In this document: positions 19,725-27,575 of the stretch, piece by piece
Layout of the letters: every line of letters starts with the position of its first letter
Position numbering within the stretch: position 1 is the first letter of the stretch
Source: a virus
Strand: one strand, 5' to 3'
DNA: 38,896 bases
Virus record (IMG/VR): IMGVR_UViG_3300032294_000793
Location: 1 to 38,896 of that record
Program-made: the position numbers and the translations under genes
The notes under the pieces: generated by a model
The model's database searches: none
What the model saw: the letters and a program-made list of their open reading frames with translations, nothing else
Told to the model about the DNA's origin: nothing

Positions 19725-20213
19725 ATGCCTAAGTTGGAGACTCGTATTGAACGCGGCAAGATGACTGCTCGCAAGCGTTCGGAAGTTGGCGCCGGTCTGC
19801 TTTTCCGTCTGGTCAAGACGGACGGTTCGATGGGCGATAAGACGTACGCCTCGATTGGTCGTAACGGCAAGTTCTACTCTATCAATGTTGATACGGGTGC
19901 TCTTGCCTCGACTACAAACGAGGACAAGAACGTTGCCGTTGTCGGCAAGTACAAGTGGGACGTTCGCGTTGCCACTGATCCGGCTCAACGTGTCACGAAG
20001 CGTCGTGGCGATGTTACACACGGCGAAGTGTTCGTTGTCGGTCGTGATGCAGCCGACCCGTCCGGTACGATCACGTACCTCGCCATCGGCAAGAACAACG
20101 AGGGCAAGTTCCTCGCTGTCAATCTCGCTAGCGGCGACTACGCTACCACCCTTAACGCCAGCAAGAATGTTGTCGTTATCGGCCAAGGCTCCCTCAACGG
20201 GACCATGGTGTAA
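19725..20213 (+). CDS. Unknown GC-rich, probably well expressed protein
   Basis: A 162-residue basic, beta-rich protein with a GAAGGTT ribosome-like site. It has two similar halves: TYASIGRNGKFYSINVDTGA and TYLAIGKNNEGKFLAVNLAS, each followed by T-N--KNV-VVG/IG. A sampled 60-base block is 62% G+C with codons typical of high expression (CGT, AAG, AAC, GTC), unlike its neighbours. A terminator-like hairpin follows. The function is unknown; the duplicated beta unit could be a small binding domain. Confidence 0.8.
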   Translation: MPKLETRIERGKMTARKRSEVGAGLLFRLVKTDGSMGDKTYASIGRNGKFYSINVDTGALASTTNEDKNVAVVGKYKWDVRVATDPAQRVTKRRGDVTHGEVFVVGRDAADPSGTITYLAIGKNNEGKFLAVNLASGDYATTLNASKNVVVIGQGSLNGTMV

Positions 20214-20231
20214 CAACACTACCTAACAAGT

Positions 20232-20260
20232 AGCCCCGGAATGTCAGAGGTTCCGGGGTT
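20232..20260 (+). terminator. Hairpin after the GC-rich gene, probable terminator
   Basis: CCCCGGAA (20234-20241) pairs with TTCCGGGG (20251-20258). The tail TTATATTGTTG is U-rich but broken, so termination may be partial and allow read-through to the next genes. Confidence 0.6.
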
Positions 20261-20281
20261 ATATTGTTGTCGGAGACTTTA

Positions 20282-20467
20282 ATGGCAGTAGCAAACATCA
20301 AGGCCAAACCGCTACGCGACAAGATTTGTTTGGCTAACAGCTTGCAGTTCGATCTTTGGAAGGAGAAAGACCTTCCCCGGCTTTCGTCTAAGTACCCTAA
20401 GTTTAAGTATCTGCGCCTTGTAGATACAGGTACGGACAAGAATTACGTGTGGTATTCCATTCGATAA
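20282..20467 (+). CDS. Small unknown protein, 61 residues
   Basis: The ATG at 20282 has a CGGAGA ribosome site; a longer frame would need a TTG start. The product is basic (MAVANIKAKPLRDKICLANS; WKEKDLPRLSSKYPKFKYLR). It lies just after the terminator-like hairpin and ten bases before the 589-residue gene. No family is recognised. Confidence 0.7.
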   Translation: MAVANIKAKPLRDKICLANSLQFDLWKEKDLPRLSSKYPKFKYLRLVDTGTDKNYVWYSIR

Positions 20468-20477
20468 GGAGAAAGAT

Positions 20478-22247
20478 ATGCGCGGCTATCTAGATCACAA
20501 GAAAGAAATCGACAAGCTTACTGCTGTTGCCACTAAGTTTGGAGTCAACATCAACTCGGACGTATTTGATTCGCCCGAGCGACTTGCCTCTCTCGGTATT
20601 CCTGGCCTTACTATGCGTAAGGTTGCAGAAGATACGGTCATCGACATGTTCGCCCGTATCGTAAACTATGCTCGCAAGGACGCTCTACGCTTTCGCGATG
20701 TTGTCAAGTCCTGTGCTAACGATATGGGATTTTCGGTAGAGGACTCGGACTTCGATAACATTCCCATTATGGCCTTGGACCCAAAGGATAACTCCAAGGT
20801 GTTTGTATACCCTACGCTAGTATTGGATAAGCTTGGTCAAGACCCGTTTCACTGGTCGCGCTCGCATCTTGTAGCGCAAGCCAAGACTTTCTTGACTACG
20901 TATTTCAGCGACATTCAAGACGCCAAGCGTAAACAAGCTTGGGCTCCTACTCATCGTGCTAAGTCCAGACTGTTGCGTCGGGAAAGCATGGATATTACGC
21001 GAGCTATTCCTCGTTACCTAACAGCATTAAGTTCGCGGTATAGTGCTGATCGTATTCGCGATTTGGCTATCGCCGTTAAGGAGTTTAACTCTCCTGTAGA
21101 ACTGCTATATGCCGATACGGACCCAGAAGATTTCTACCATATGTATGCCACTGGTCCAGATTCGTGCATGAAGGACAACGGCAATCGTAAGTTCAGCTTC
21201 ATGTCAAAGCTCAAGAAAAAGTGGCATCCTACGTCGATCTTTGCCTCTATTCCGTATGTAAAAGGTGTGTTCATCAAGCGTGGTAATAGTGTTGTCGCAC
21301 GCACCTTTATCTACGATACTGAGCACTTCCTTGGTACGTCCGGGGCCAAGAAGATCGGCGGTAAATGGGCTTATGGCCGAGTGTATTCGTCAACTCCGAA
21401 GTACACTACTCTTTTGATTGGTGCTATGACCAATGTTGGCTACGTGTCCCTGCGTGATAAAGGCTTCTCTTCCGACTTGATGTCGAAAGAGTACACAGCC
21501 GAAATCCAACTTATCAACGTAGATGAAGCTGAATCAGCGGCTTTGGGTATAGCTGCCGGTAAGTATGTTCCTGTTCCCTACTTGGACGATCATCCTGCTG
21601 ACGCTCTAATCGAAATTGATGAAGGCTCCGATAAGCTCCGAGTAACCTTTAACTCTAAAAAGAATAGAAACGTACAATTCCGCAGCCAAGATGGTTTCCT
21701 GCCAGCGTCAACCTTCTTGTCCTGTGTTTGCTACGGATGCGGAGAGGAAATTCCTACCGGTCAGGCAGTCTTTGGCAACGATGGTCGTTCGTTCCATAAT
21801 AGCGCAGAGTGCATTTCCGCAGCAGGATACGTACACGCCTACAACAACATGGGCAATCAAAGTATTGTCAACACAAACACTCCTGGCCTTATCAAGGATG
21901 TTGTAAACGGCAAGTACTTCCTTGCCTCTGCCACTGCACGATACAATATTCTTCCGTTTCTAAGGTCGTTGAAGGAGATTGACGAAGTTCCTGATGGTTA
22001 TACATCGCAAGGAACCATCGTAGAAATCAACGGCTATGTGTGTCGTGTTTCCGCTGCGCTATACGAATCTTTGCGGTCCAATTTCGATTACAGAGCAAAG
22101 AACGTTGATAAGTATGGCACTATCGCATCTTTCTCCCTCCAGCCCAAATACATCACAATCGGTGTGGCTACAGCCGTAGTTATCACGGATGGCGATCTTC
22201 ATATCGACCGCGCCACCCTTCGAGAACTCGAACGTATCGCCGCCTAA
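20478..22247 (+). CDS. Large unknown protein with GPDSCM motif and zinc knuckle
   Basis: A 589-residue protein with a GGAGAAAG ribosome site. Residues 1-200 are largely helical. At 210-231 is YADTDPEDFYHMYATGPDSCM, followed by repeated beta segments (YVKGVFIKRGNSVVARTFIY, KWAYGRVYSSTPKYTTLLIG). Near residues 415-445 a CVCYGCGEE...FHNSAEC segment looks like a zinc-binding knuckle. Motifs of the type G-x-x-S-C-M occur in uncharacterised proteins of other phages, from memory; I know no function. It is followed 14 bases later by the metallopeptidase-like gene, so the two may act together. Confidence 0.8.
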   Translation: MRGYLDHKKEIDKLTAVATKFGVNINSDVFDSPERLASLGIPGLTMRKVAEDTVIDMFARIVNYARKDALRFRDVVKSCANDMGFSVEDSDFDNIPIMALDPKDNSKVFVYPTLVLDKLGQDPFHWSRSHLVAQAKTFLTTYFSDIQDAKRKQAWAPTHRAKSRLLRRESMDITRAIPRYLTALSSRYSADRIRDLAIAVKEFNSPVELLYADTDPEDFYHMYATGPDSCMKDNGNRKFSFMSKLKKKWHPTSIFASIPYVKGVFIKRGNSVVARTFIYDTEHFLGTSGAKKIGGKWAYGRVYSSTPKYTTLLIGAMTNVGYVSLRDKGFSSDLMSKEYTAEIQLINVDEAESAALGIAAGKYVPVPYLDDHPADALIEIDEGSDKLRVTFNSKKNRNVQFRSQDGFLPASTFLSCVCYGCGEEIPTGQAVFGNDGRSFHNSAECISAAGYVHAYNNMGNQSIVNTNTPGLIKDVVNGKYFLASATARYNILPFLRSLKEIDEVPDGYTSQGTIVEINGYVCRVSAALYESLRSNFDYRAKNVDKYGTIASFSLQPKYITIGVATAVVITDGDLHIDRATLRELERIAA

Positions 22248-22261
22248 AACAAGGAACCCAA

Positions 22262-23878
22262 ATGACCAAATCGACCATTGTTCAGTTGTCCGATAAGGTA
22301 CGTACCGTTACTCGTGGCGATGGTACCATGTCGGATTTGCTGTATGATCTACTTACTACTCCTACGCCTCACGGCCACGAGAGTAAGATTCATCATCTGC
22401 TGCCGTTCATGCGCGACGACTGGCAAGGTCAAAAGCCTGTTATCGACGAGGTTGGCAACATTATTCTCGATGTTGGCACTCCCAAGAAAGACTTCCGTAC
22501 CGTGTTTAGCTGCCATATGGATACTGTCCATACCAGCCATGAAACACGTATGGGGTTGATGTATACTCTACAAGACGGTCCTCCAGAGACAGAAGGCATG
22601 ATCTACGCCTTCACTAAGTACACTACAGCCAAAGGCGAGGAAGTAGTAGCTCCGTCTATTCTGGGTGCCGACGATAAGGTAGGCATGTTTATCATGCTTA
22701 ACCTTATCGAGAATAATGTTCCTGGTCGATACATTTTCCACATCGGAGAAGAGCGCGGTGGTATCGGCTCCAAGCATATCGCAACCAAGACGCCAGACGT
22801 ATTGAAGCATATGCGTCGTGCTATCGCGTTTGATCGTATGCACTATTCCGATACTATCTCGTTTCAGGCCGGTGGTCGTTGCTGTTCCACTGAGTTCAGC
22901 ACGGCCCTTGCCAATGAGATTAACGAGTGCCTGTCTACTCGCCAGATTTCTTTCAAGCCCGATGTTCGTGGCGTATGGACTGACACTGCTAACTATACGT
23001 CGTTGGTAGCGGAATGCACCAATCTATCCGTTGGGTATTTCAATCAGCACACTACGCAAGAACACTTCGATCTTATTTGGCTAAAGGATATTCTGCTTCC
23101 TGCACTTCTCAAGGTTAACTGGGAGACTCTGCCCACAGTACGAGACAAGACAGCCAAGGAACCGGAGTATTCGTACAGCTACAACTACGGAAAGAATCAT
23201 AACACTAACTATTCGTATGATTATGGCAAGGTAGCCAACTCGAACGTGCAGTTCAAGGATGTAAACAAAGATACTCCACTTTATCGTTTGCCAAAGTGGA
23301 AGCCTCTTGATGGTATTCCAGAAGAACTGCCTGAGAACATGCTTACAAAGCTGTGCGAAGGCTACGTATTCGAGTACATGTACAAGAGCAACGATGTTGC
23401 TTCCTCTATATCCATGCTGCTTGCAGCCAATAAAAAGTTGCAGGAGACCAACAGGGAAATGCGTCGCCATATAGCAAAGACAGGCGATGAAGTCTATCGA
23501 AACACATCCTTGAAGATGAACGCCATCAAGCGTCTGATGCGAGCGTACAAGGAACTTCGCAACGAAAACAAGATTGTTATCGAAGTGTCCTACGTACCTA
23601 GCAATAAGACTTCCGTTCAGTGCCTAAACGATATGGAGGATATGTATCTAGATTTTGGCATGATGGAAACAGATGTAAACGAGAATTTTATTCGTGCTCC
23701 CGAGTTGCAAGCAAACATCAACAAGTTTCTTGAGGATGTAGCTATCACTTTTCATTCTGCCTGTAGAAGTAGCCCAACATTTACAGCTTGCTTCAAGAAC
23801 TTGGTCAAGGTTATTAAGCGGTTTAAGGACGAGCCGGGTATAACTCGTTTGTATAGAGCCAAGGAGGATGCACAATGA
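22262..23878 (+). CDS. M20/M28-type zinc metallopeptidase-like protein
   Basis: A 538-residue protein with an AAGGAA ribosome site. The N-terminal about 300 residues carry metallopeptidase motifs: TPTPHGHES near 34, HMDTVH (85-90), GADDKVG (135-141), GEERGGIGS (162-170), AFDR with D191, and NQHTTQEHFD (261-270). These match the two-zinc, aminopeptidase-like fold (peptidase T and M28/M42 relatives), which cleaves peptides. A Tyr/Asn-rich linker and a helical C-terminal part of about 230 residues with no match follow. Phages rarely carry such enzymes. It could process host peptides, or bind them without cleavage. The family call is good; the role is unknown. Confidence 0.8.
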   Translation: MTKSTIVQLSDKVRTVTRGDGTMSDLLYDLLTTPTPHGHESKIHHLLPFMRDDWQGQKPVIDEVGNIILDVGTPKKDFRTVFSCHMDTVHTSHETRMGLMYTLQDGPPETEGMIYAFTKYTTAKGEEVVAPSILGADDKVGMFIMLNLIENNVPGRYIFHIGEERGGIGSKHIATKTPDVLKHMRRAIAFDRMHYSDTISFQAGGRCCSTEFSTALANEINECLSTRQISFKPDVRGVWTDTANYTSLVAECTNLSVGYFNQHTTQEHFDLIWLKDILLPALLKVNWETLPTVRDKTAKEPEYSYSYNYGKNHNTNYSYDYGKVANSNVQFKDVNKDTPLYRLPKWKPLDGIPEELPENMLTKLCEGYVFEYMYKSNDVASSISMLLAANKKLQETNREMRRHIAKTGDEVYRNTSLKMNAIKRLMRAYKELRNENKIVIEVSYVPSNKTSVQCLNDMEDMYLDFGMMETDVNENFIRAPELQANINKFLEDVAITFHSACRSSPTFTACFKNLVKVIKRFKDEPGITRLYRAKEDAQ

Positions 23879-24573
23879 ACGATGAAAAATTAATGCACGA
23901 GCTAAGGCTAGGTTTACATTCTAAATATAGCATAGCGGCATTAAGTAGTTTAGCTGCTGTACGTATTCAGGATTTACTTGATAAGTTACAATCATTAGAA
24001 GAACGTGCCCGCGCCGCAGACCTCGTTCGCTCCCTTGCGGACCTCGTGGGGATCGAACTGGCCCCCAAGGCTCCCCAAGAAAAACCGTTCGACTATAAAG
24101 ACTACTCCCAGTTCTCGATCACCAGTCGCGTTCGTTGCGCTGTGATCGAGTATCTACACGCGAGATTTATGGGCCACCCCGAACTCCCGAACATCCTCGA
24201 AGACCGCACCTACCAATCGTGGATCGATAAGGCCCTGGTCGCCTCTGGCGTCCCTTACTCGGTCGTAGAGGCCCCCAAGTTCCTCAAGGCCCGTGGTATC
24301 TCCCATGTGAACGCTTACCGGGATGAAGACCTCGGGCGGGCCATCGCCGCCTACCCCTGGCATGGGTATCAGAACACCAAGAACCCGAAAGCCGCCCCGC
24401 CGACGGAGCCGAGCGAGGCAATTTTCGACCAAGCAAAAGCCGCCGCCGCGCAAATGTGGCCCGACCTGCACGAGGACGACGGTATCCGCAGGAAGTCGAT
24501 AACTCTGTGGTTGGCGGGCTACGACGCCGCCATCGCCGCCCTGCGCGCGGCAAAGGAGAAGGAACATGGGTAA
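23875..24573 (+). CDS. Chimeric protein spanning a composition junction
   Basis: A 232-residue protein overlapping the previous gene by four bases. The first 42 codons are AT-rich like the phage (60 bases before 24001 are 30% G+C); from 24001 the same frame continues at 68%. Thus the foreign block enters this gene in frame. The foreign part contains SWIDKALVASGVPYSVVEAP and ends with a helical LAGYDAAIAALRAAKEKEHG. No family is recognised. The product may be functional, but its N- and C-parts come from different sources. Confidence 0.72.
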   Translation: MNDEKLMHELRLGLHSKYSIAALSSLAAVRIQDLLDKLQSLEERARAADLVRSLADLVGIELAPKAPQEKPFDYKDYSQFSITSRVRCAVIEYLHARFMGHPELPNILEDRTYQSWIDKALVASGVPYSVVEAPKFLKARGISHVNAYRDEDLGRAIAAYPWHGYQNTKNPKAAPPTEPSEAIFDQAKAAAAQMWPDLHEDDGIRRKSITLWLAGYDAAIAALRAAKEKEHG

Positions 24574-24823
24574 GAAGATGACGCTGAAAGAGCGCGCCGA
24601 AGGCTTCGCTGTAAATATTCTGCCTTGGACACACCTTGAAGAGGGGGCAGCCTGCTACATCGCGGGCCACCGCGCGAACAAGCTGACGCGCGCCGAGCGG
24701 GCCGTGGTGAAGGCGGCGCGCGAGTGCGAGCAAGAGTGGTGGTCGCAGGGATCGTTGACGCGGCTACGTCAGCGCATTGCCGATTTGGAAGCCCTCGCCC
24801 GCGCGAAAGGCGGTGCGCGATGA
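24566..24823 (+). CDS. Small GC-rich protein, 85 residues
   Basis: It starts with an AAGGA site, overlapping the previous stop by eight bases. The product is a charged helical protein with an N-terminal KMTLKERAEGFAVNILPW, then CYIAGHRANKLTRAERAVVK and a C-terminal helix. No family is recognised. It lies inside the GC-rich block and its codons match that block, not the phage. Confidence 0.7.
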   Translation: MGKKMTLKERAEGFAVNILPWTHLEEGAACYIAGHRANKLTRAERAVVKAARECEQEWWSQGSLTRLRQRIADLEALARAKGGAR

Positions 24824-25038
24824 CCTGGAAGCCCGAGCAGATCACCGTCAGCGGCGCGGAAGTCGCCGAGTTTAAGCGGCTGATTGAGGAAGGCCACGGC
24901 ACCGGGTTTGCCCTTGCCGCGTTCCTCGCCGCCCGGATGCCGGAGAAACAGGAGGAAGCTCCAGGCGACTATGACGAAGGCCCGGTGATAGCTGCCCATA
25001 ACGACGCGCTCGACGACGTGGCAAGGGGGAAACAATGA
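24820..25038 (+). CDS. Small GC-rich protein, 72 residues
   Basis: The start is an ATGA overlap with the previous stop; a longer upstream frame is a composition artefact. The product starts MTWKPEQITVSGAEVAEFKR and has LAAFLAARMPEKQEE followed by an acidic end. The DNA around AARMP is repeated in the truncated gene downstream (17 identical bases). The function is unknown. Confidence 0.7.
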   Translation: MTWKPEQITVSGAEVAEFKRLIEEGHGTGFALAAFLAARMPEKQEEAPGDYDEGPVIAAHNDALDDVARGKQ

Positions 25039-25252
25039 CCGACAACCACCCGAAATACATACCGGCGAGCATCACCATAAAGGCGTTTGGCTTTTGGCCG
25101 GTGATTTGCCTCGAAAAGTGGACGCTCAAAAGCCAATACGTCAGTAGGCCAAATCACCTTTATGGGGTTCGCCTGCTTTGGTTTCGCTTCCTTTTCGGGG
25201 TTTGTGGAAAATGACCGACAAGCTGCGCGAGGAAATCGCCGCCCGGATGCCG
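24926..25252 (+). repeat. 17-base direct repeat at the block exit
   Basis: TCGCCGCCCGGATGCCG occurs at 24926-24942 and 25236-25252, 310 bases apart. The second copy is close to where composition returns to phage-like, so it may have mediated the rearrangement that broke the gene there. Confidence 0.6.
25035..25214 (+). CDS. Small aromatic, basic protein, 59 residues
   Basis: It follows the previous gene in an ATGA overlap and ends in another ATGA overlap. The product starts MTDNHPKYIPASITIKAFGF and has aromatic stretches (FWPVICLEKW, LLWFRFLFGVC) that could sit at a membrane. It is GC-rich like the block. No family is recognised. Confidence 0.6.
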   Translation: MTDNHPKYIPASITIKAFGFWPVICLEKWTLKSQYVSRPNHLYGVRLLWFRFLFGVCGK

Positions 25253-25359
25253 CGCTGAAAGAAGCGGCGAAGGTGGCAAAAGAATTTGACATTTACAATG
25301 ATCCTGACGAAGGCAAAGTTATTATTGGTGTATATGATGCGATTCGGAGACTCAAATGA
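25211..25359 (+). pseudogene. Broken gene at the right junction of the GC-rich block
   Basis: A start in ATGA overlap gives MTDKLREEIAARMPR and then a stop at 25256-25258. In the next frame the sequence goes on as LKEAAKVAKEFDIYNDPDEG and VIIGVYDAIRRLK to a stop at 25359, now with phage-like composition. A +1 shift joins the two parts into one plausible protein. The simplest reading is a gene interrupted by recombination at this junction. A functional short peptide or a real frameshift product cannot be excluded. Confidence 0.55.
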
Positions 25360-25583
25360 AAACTCTTGTACTGTTATACGCTATCTTCTCCCCAGGTAAC
25401 GGACATATACCAGATAGAAACTACTGGACTAACCTTACCTGTGATGAAGTTTATGCCAACTTTATAATTGAGTTAGCTTTGTCTGGTGGTGGCAACTTCT
25501 CTTTCGACTGTCAAGAGTTTACTATATTTCACGAGGCGGACCTAGAACTAGGTGCATACGACCATGACTTATCCCATCAGTAG
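25356..25583 (+). CDS. Small protein with hydrophobic N-terminus
   Basis: A 75-residue protein with an ATGA overlap to the broken gene. MKTLVLLYAIFSPGNGH is a short hydrophobic start that may be a weak signal peptide. The rest is polar with one Cys in SFDCQEF. It overlaps the next gene by 20 bases. No family is recognised. Confidence 0.62.
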   Translation: MKTLVLLYAIFSPGNGHIPDRNYWTNLTCDEVYANFIIELALSGGGNFSFDCQEFTIFHEADLELGAYDHDLSHQ

Positions 25584-25773
25584 CAATTATATTCCTATAT
25601 TGCATAAGCTTTGCGGTAACACAGCTTTTTACTATAGGCATCTTCCTGTTCCTGGTGAGATTATAGAAGCTAGTAAGGCACTGCTAGTAGATGGTACTAA
25701 GCCTGTTAGGCAAGAACCTATGATCTGCGGCGGCTGTAAACAACAAATAGATATAATCGATTTGAAGGTGTGA
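25564..25773 (+). CDS. Small protein with C-terminal Cys pair
   Basis: I take the ATG at 25564 (MTYPISSNYIPILHKLCGN); a longer frame would need a GTG. The product has 69 residues and ends with MICGGCKQQIDIIDLKV, a CxxC knuckle. An earlier Cys at residue 17 might share metal binding. No family is recognised. Composition is phage-like again. Confidence 0.65.
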   Translation: MTYPISSNYIPILHKLCGNTAFYYRHLPVPGEIIEASKALLVDGTKPVRQEPMICGGCKQQIDIIDLKV

Positions 25774-25774
25774 T

Positions 25775-25981
25775 ATGCATGTTAAAATTAACTGGCTTTA
25801 CGACGAACATGACTGTGAAACTTGTGGAGTAGCCTTTGCTCAAGGGGCAGAAGTATTCTTCGATGGAGAAAAGGTAATTGAGTGCGTTCCTAAAGCTAGC
25901 TGTTTTGGTGGGGCAGATTGGGATACTCAAGACATTTGTGAATTAATTTTCAAAAAGCTTGGTCACACTATTGACATGTAG
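25775..25981 (+). CDS. Small protein with CxxC motif
   Basis: A 68-residue protein starting one base after the previous stop. It has HDCETCGVAFAQGAEVFFDG and then IECVPKASCFGG: two Cys pairs that may bind zinc, as in small treble-clef or ribbon proteins. The last codons include the -35 box of the next promoter (TTGACA at 25971). The function is unknown. Confidence 0.7.
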   Translation: MHVKINWLYDEHDCETCGVAFAQGAEVFFDGEKVIECVPKASCFGGADWDTQDICELIFKKLGHTIDM

Positions 25982-25999
25982 CTTTGTTTGTGCTATATT
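25971..25999 (+). promoter_or_regulatory. Promoter E, nearly leaderless
   Basis: TTGACA (25971-25976), 17 bases, TATATT (25994-25999) with TGC before the -10. The expected start near 26006 is only about three bases before the ATG at 26009. The -35 box is in the coding end of the previous gene. Confidence 0.75.
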
Positions 26000-26008
26000 A
26001 TAAACATC

Positions 26009-26521
26009 ATGAACATATTTGCAACAGACCCCTGCCCATACCAATCTGCCGCTAATCTTGATGATAAGCGCGTAGTCAAAATGTGTCTAGAGACAGCACA
26101 AATGTTGTCTACTGCCGCCCTAGTATTGTGGCGATATGAAGATATATTTGATGCGCCACTTCTAAAGCCAGCGTATCAGAAGCATCCCTGTACACTATGG
26201 GCTGGTGAGAATACCCACCATTTCTATTGGCTTGTTCAGCATGGTATAGCTCTTTGCGAACTATACACACGAGTCTATGGCAAAATTCATAAGAACGCAC
26301 AGCTAATCAGATGGTTTAGCCCATGTACTAATCGTGCAGATTGTCTGCCGCCTTGGAGGTTTGCTAACTGTACACGTAACGAGGCTGCTGGTGTAGACTT
26401 CAAACACGTAGAAGATACGCACTTAGCCTATCGTATGTACCTTAACGCTAGATGGGCTAAAGATAAGCGTTCGCCTACATGGCAAGGCAGACCTACTCCA
26501 AGCTTCTTAGAAAGTGCTTAA
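26009..26521 (+). CDS. Conserved phage protein, DDKRVVKM family
   Basis: A 170-residue protein starting at MNIFATDPCPYQSAANLDDK. The conserved opening (SAANLDDKRVVKMCLETAQM), the HPCTLWAGENTHHFYWLV segment and YGKIHKNAQL match a protein common in many phages from memory. It is of unknown function, although sometimes labelled as a DNA repair glycosylase without proof I know of. A TTG upstream at 25988 lies inside the promoter and was not used. The stop overlaps the primase start as TAATG. Confidence 0.82.
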   Translation: MNIFATDPCPYQSAANLDDKRVVKMCLETAQMLSTAALVLWRYEDIFDAPLLKPAYQKHPCTLWAGENTHHFYWLVQHGIALCELYTRVYGKIHKNAQLIRWFSPCTNRADCLPPWRFANCTRNEAAGVDFKHVEDTHLAYRMYLNARWAKDKRSPTWQGRPTPSFLESA

Positions 26522-27363
26522 TGAACGTTAAAGATTACGTAAAGCAACTGAGCCTACGTTCAGGCCAGACGCATAGAGGCGATTGTCCTACGTGTTTTGG
26601 TAAAGGTACGTTTACAGTTACAAATAAGCTTGGTAATCTTGTGTACAATTGCTACAAGGCTTCGTGCCCTGTATCAGGTACACACTATAAAGGAGCTAGC
26701 CTAGATGATCTTAGATCAATACTTCATATGGAATCTAGCCCTGCTGACAGCGGCCATGTGGCTTTTGAACTACCTGAGTCGTGCGTTATGGTACAAGACG
26801 AGGGAGGGCTGGCAGGAGCGTTTATGCGAAGGTATAACCTCGATGAGCCTTATAATGATGGTAGGATCGACCTTCGCCTTGATATTAAGCTTGATCGTCT
26901 GGTTTTTGTTATTACTGACCCACTTACAGGTATGACCGTAGATGCTGTTGGTCGAGCGCTAAAGCAAGGAGACAAGCCTAAATGGCTAAGGTATGGGAAA
27001 TCCAACAACTGCGCTTTATTCGTGCGCCCCGCATCTACCGTCCTCAACATGTCCGGTCGTTTAATCGACGCTACGCAATGTGCGGTATTAGTGGAGGATT
27101 CAGTAAGCGCCTGTACAGTGTCGCATATTTTAACCGGTATCGCCATCTTAGGTACAAATCTTCCGGTGTCCTTACCTTCGGTGATGCGTACAATGAATAT
27201 ACGAAAGGTTCTAATCGCTTTGGACCCAGATGCGTCGGCCAAGGCCATTGACATGCAGCGTCAGTTATGCTACTATTTCGATACTAAAGTTTGGCTAATC
27301 AAGGACGATCTTAAATACTATTCCAAAGATCGATTGATAGGAGAGGTAGGAAAGTTAATATGA
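26521..27363 (+). CDS. DNA primase (zinc finger plus TOPRIM)
   Basis: A 280-residue primase that makes RNA primers for replication. The start at 26521 is a TAATG overlap with the previous gene. The N-terminal zinc finger has CPTC (C22, C25) and C44 and C49 after VYN. The TOPRIM region has VEDS (E192) and LDPDAS (D235, D237), the DxDxS metal site. It is short compared with bacterial DnaG and lacks a helicase domain; the DnaB-like helicase is encoded separately at 28216. Together they form the primosome. Confidence 0.9.
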   Translation: MNVKDYVKQLSLRSGQTHRGDCPTCFGKGTFTVTNKLGNLVYNCYKASCPVSGTHYKGASLDDLRSILHMESSPADSGHVAFELPESCVMVQDEGGLAGAFMRRYNLDEPYNDGRIDLRLDIKLDRLVFVITDPLTGMTVDAVGRALKQGDKPKWLRYGKSNNCALFVRPASTVLNMSGRLIDATQCAVLVEDSVSACTVSHILTGIAILGTNLPVSLPSVMRTMNIRKVLIALDPDASAKAIDMQRQLCYYFDTKVWLIKDDLKYYSKDRLIGEVGKLI

Positions 27364-27572
27364 AAGTACGAGTATCTATCACATTCAATCACGACCTAAA
27401 CGATAAGGACGAAGGCCAGCGCCTTATTGACGCACTAAAGGAAGATGGCCGAATTGCCGCTGCTATCAATACGTATGGTGGGGATGCAGTGGAAATGTCT
27501 TGGGAACGTCGCCGTGACCGCAAGGTTAAGGTTGACAATGTAGTTACGCTGCCTGTTGCACAGGCTAGCTAA
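27360..27572 (+). CDS. Small protein next to primase, 70 residues
   Basis: It starts in an ATGA-type overlap with the primase stop. The product MKVRVSITFNHDLNDKDEGQ shows a beta strand then an acidic helix (RLIDALKEDGRIAAAINTYG), and a basic end with RRRDRKVKV. A small replication accessory protein is possible by position only. No family is recognised. Confidence 0.68.
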   Translation: MKVRVSITFNHDLNDKDEGQRLIDALKEDGRIAAAINTYGGDAVEMSWERRRDRKVKVDNVVTLPVAQAS

Positions 27573-27575
27573 AGA

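Larger units (their letters stand above)
24001..25258. other. GC-rich foreign block
   Basis: G+C in 60-base blocks jumps from 30% (23941-24000) to 68% (24001-24060), is still 58% at 25201-25260, and falls to 35% by 25321-25380. The block holds one gene end, three small genes and a truncated gene start. Both edges cut genes. It carries no transposase or visible terminal repeats, so homologous or illegitimate recombination with another phage or the host is likely. Confidence 0.75.

Noticed and set aside
19719-20219. 166-codon minus-strand frame and a 146-codon plus frame over the GC-rich gene
   Set aside because: Both are shadows of the 19725-20213 gene, which has the better composition and context.
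24154-24902. Several long minus-strand frames in the GC-rich block
   Set aside because: High G+C removes stop codons; these frames overlap the plus-strand genes, which have ATGA couplings.
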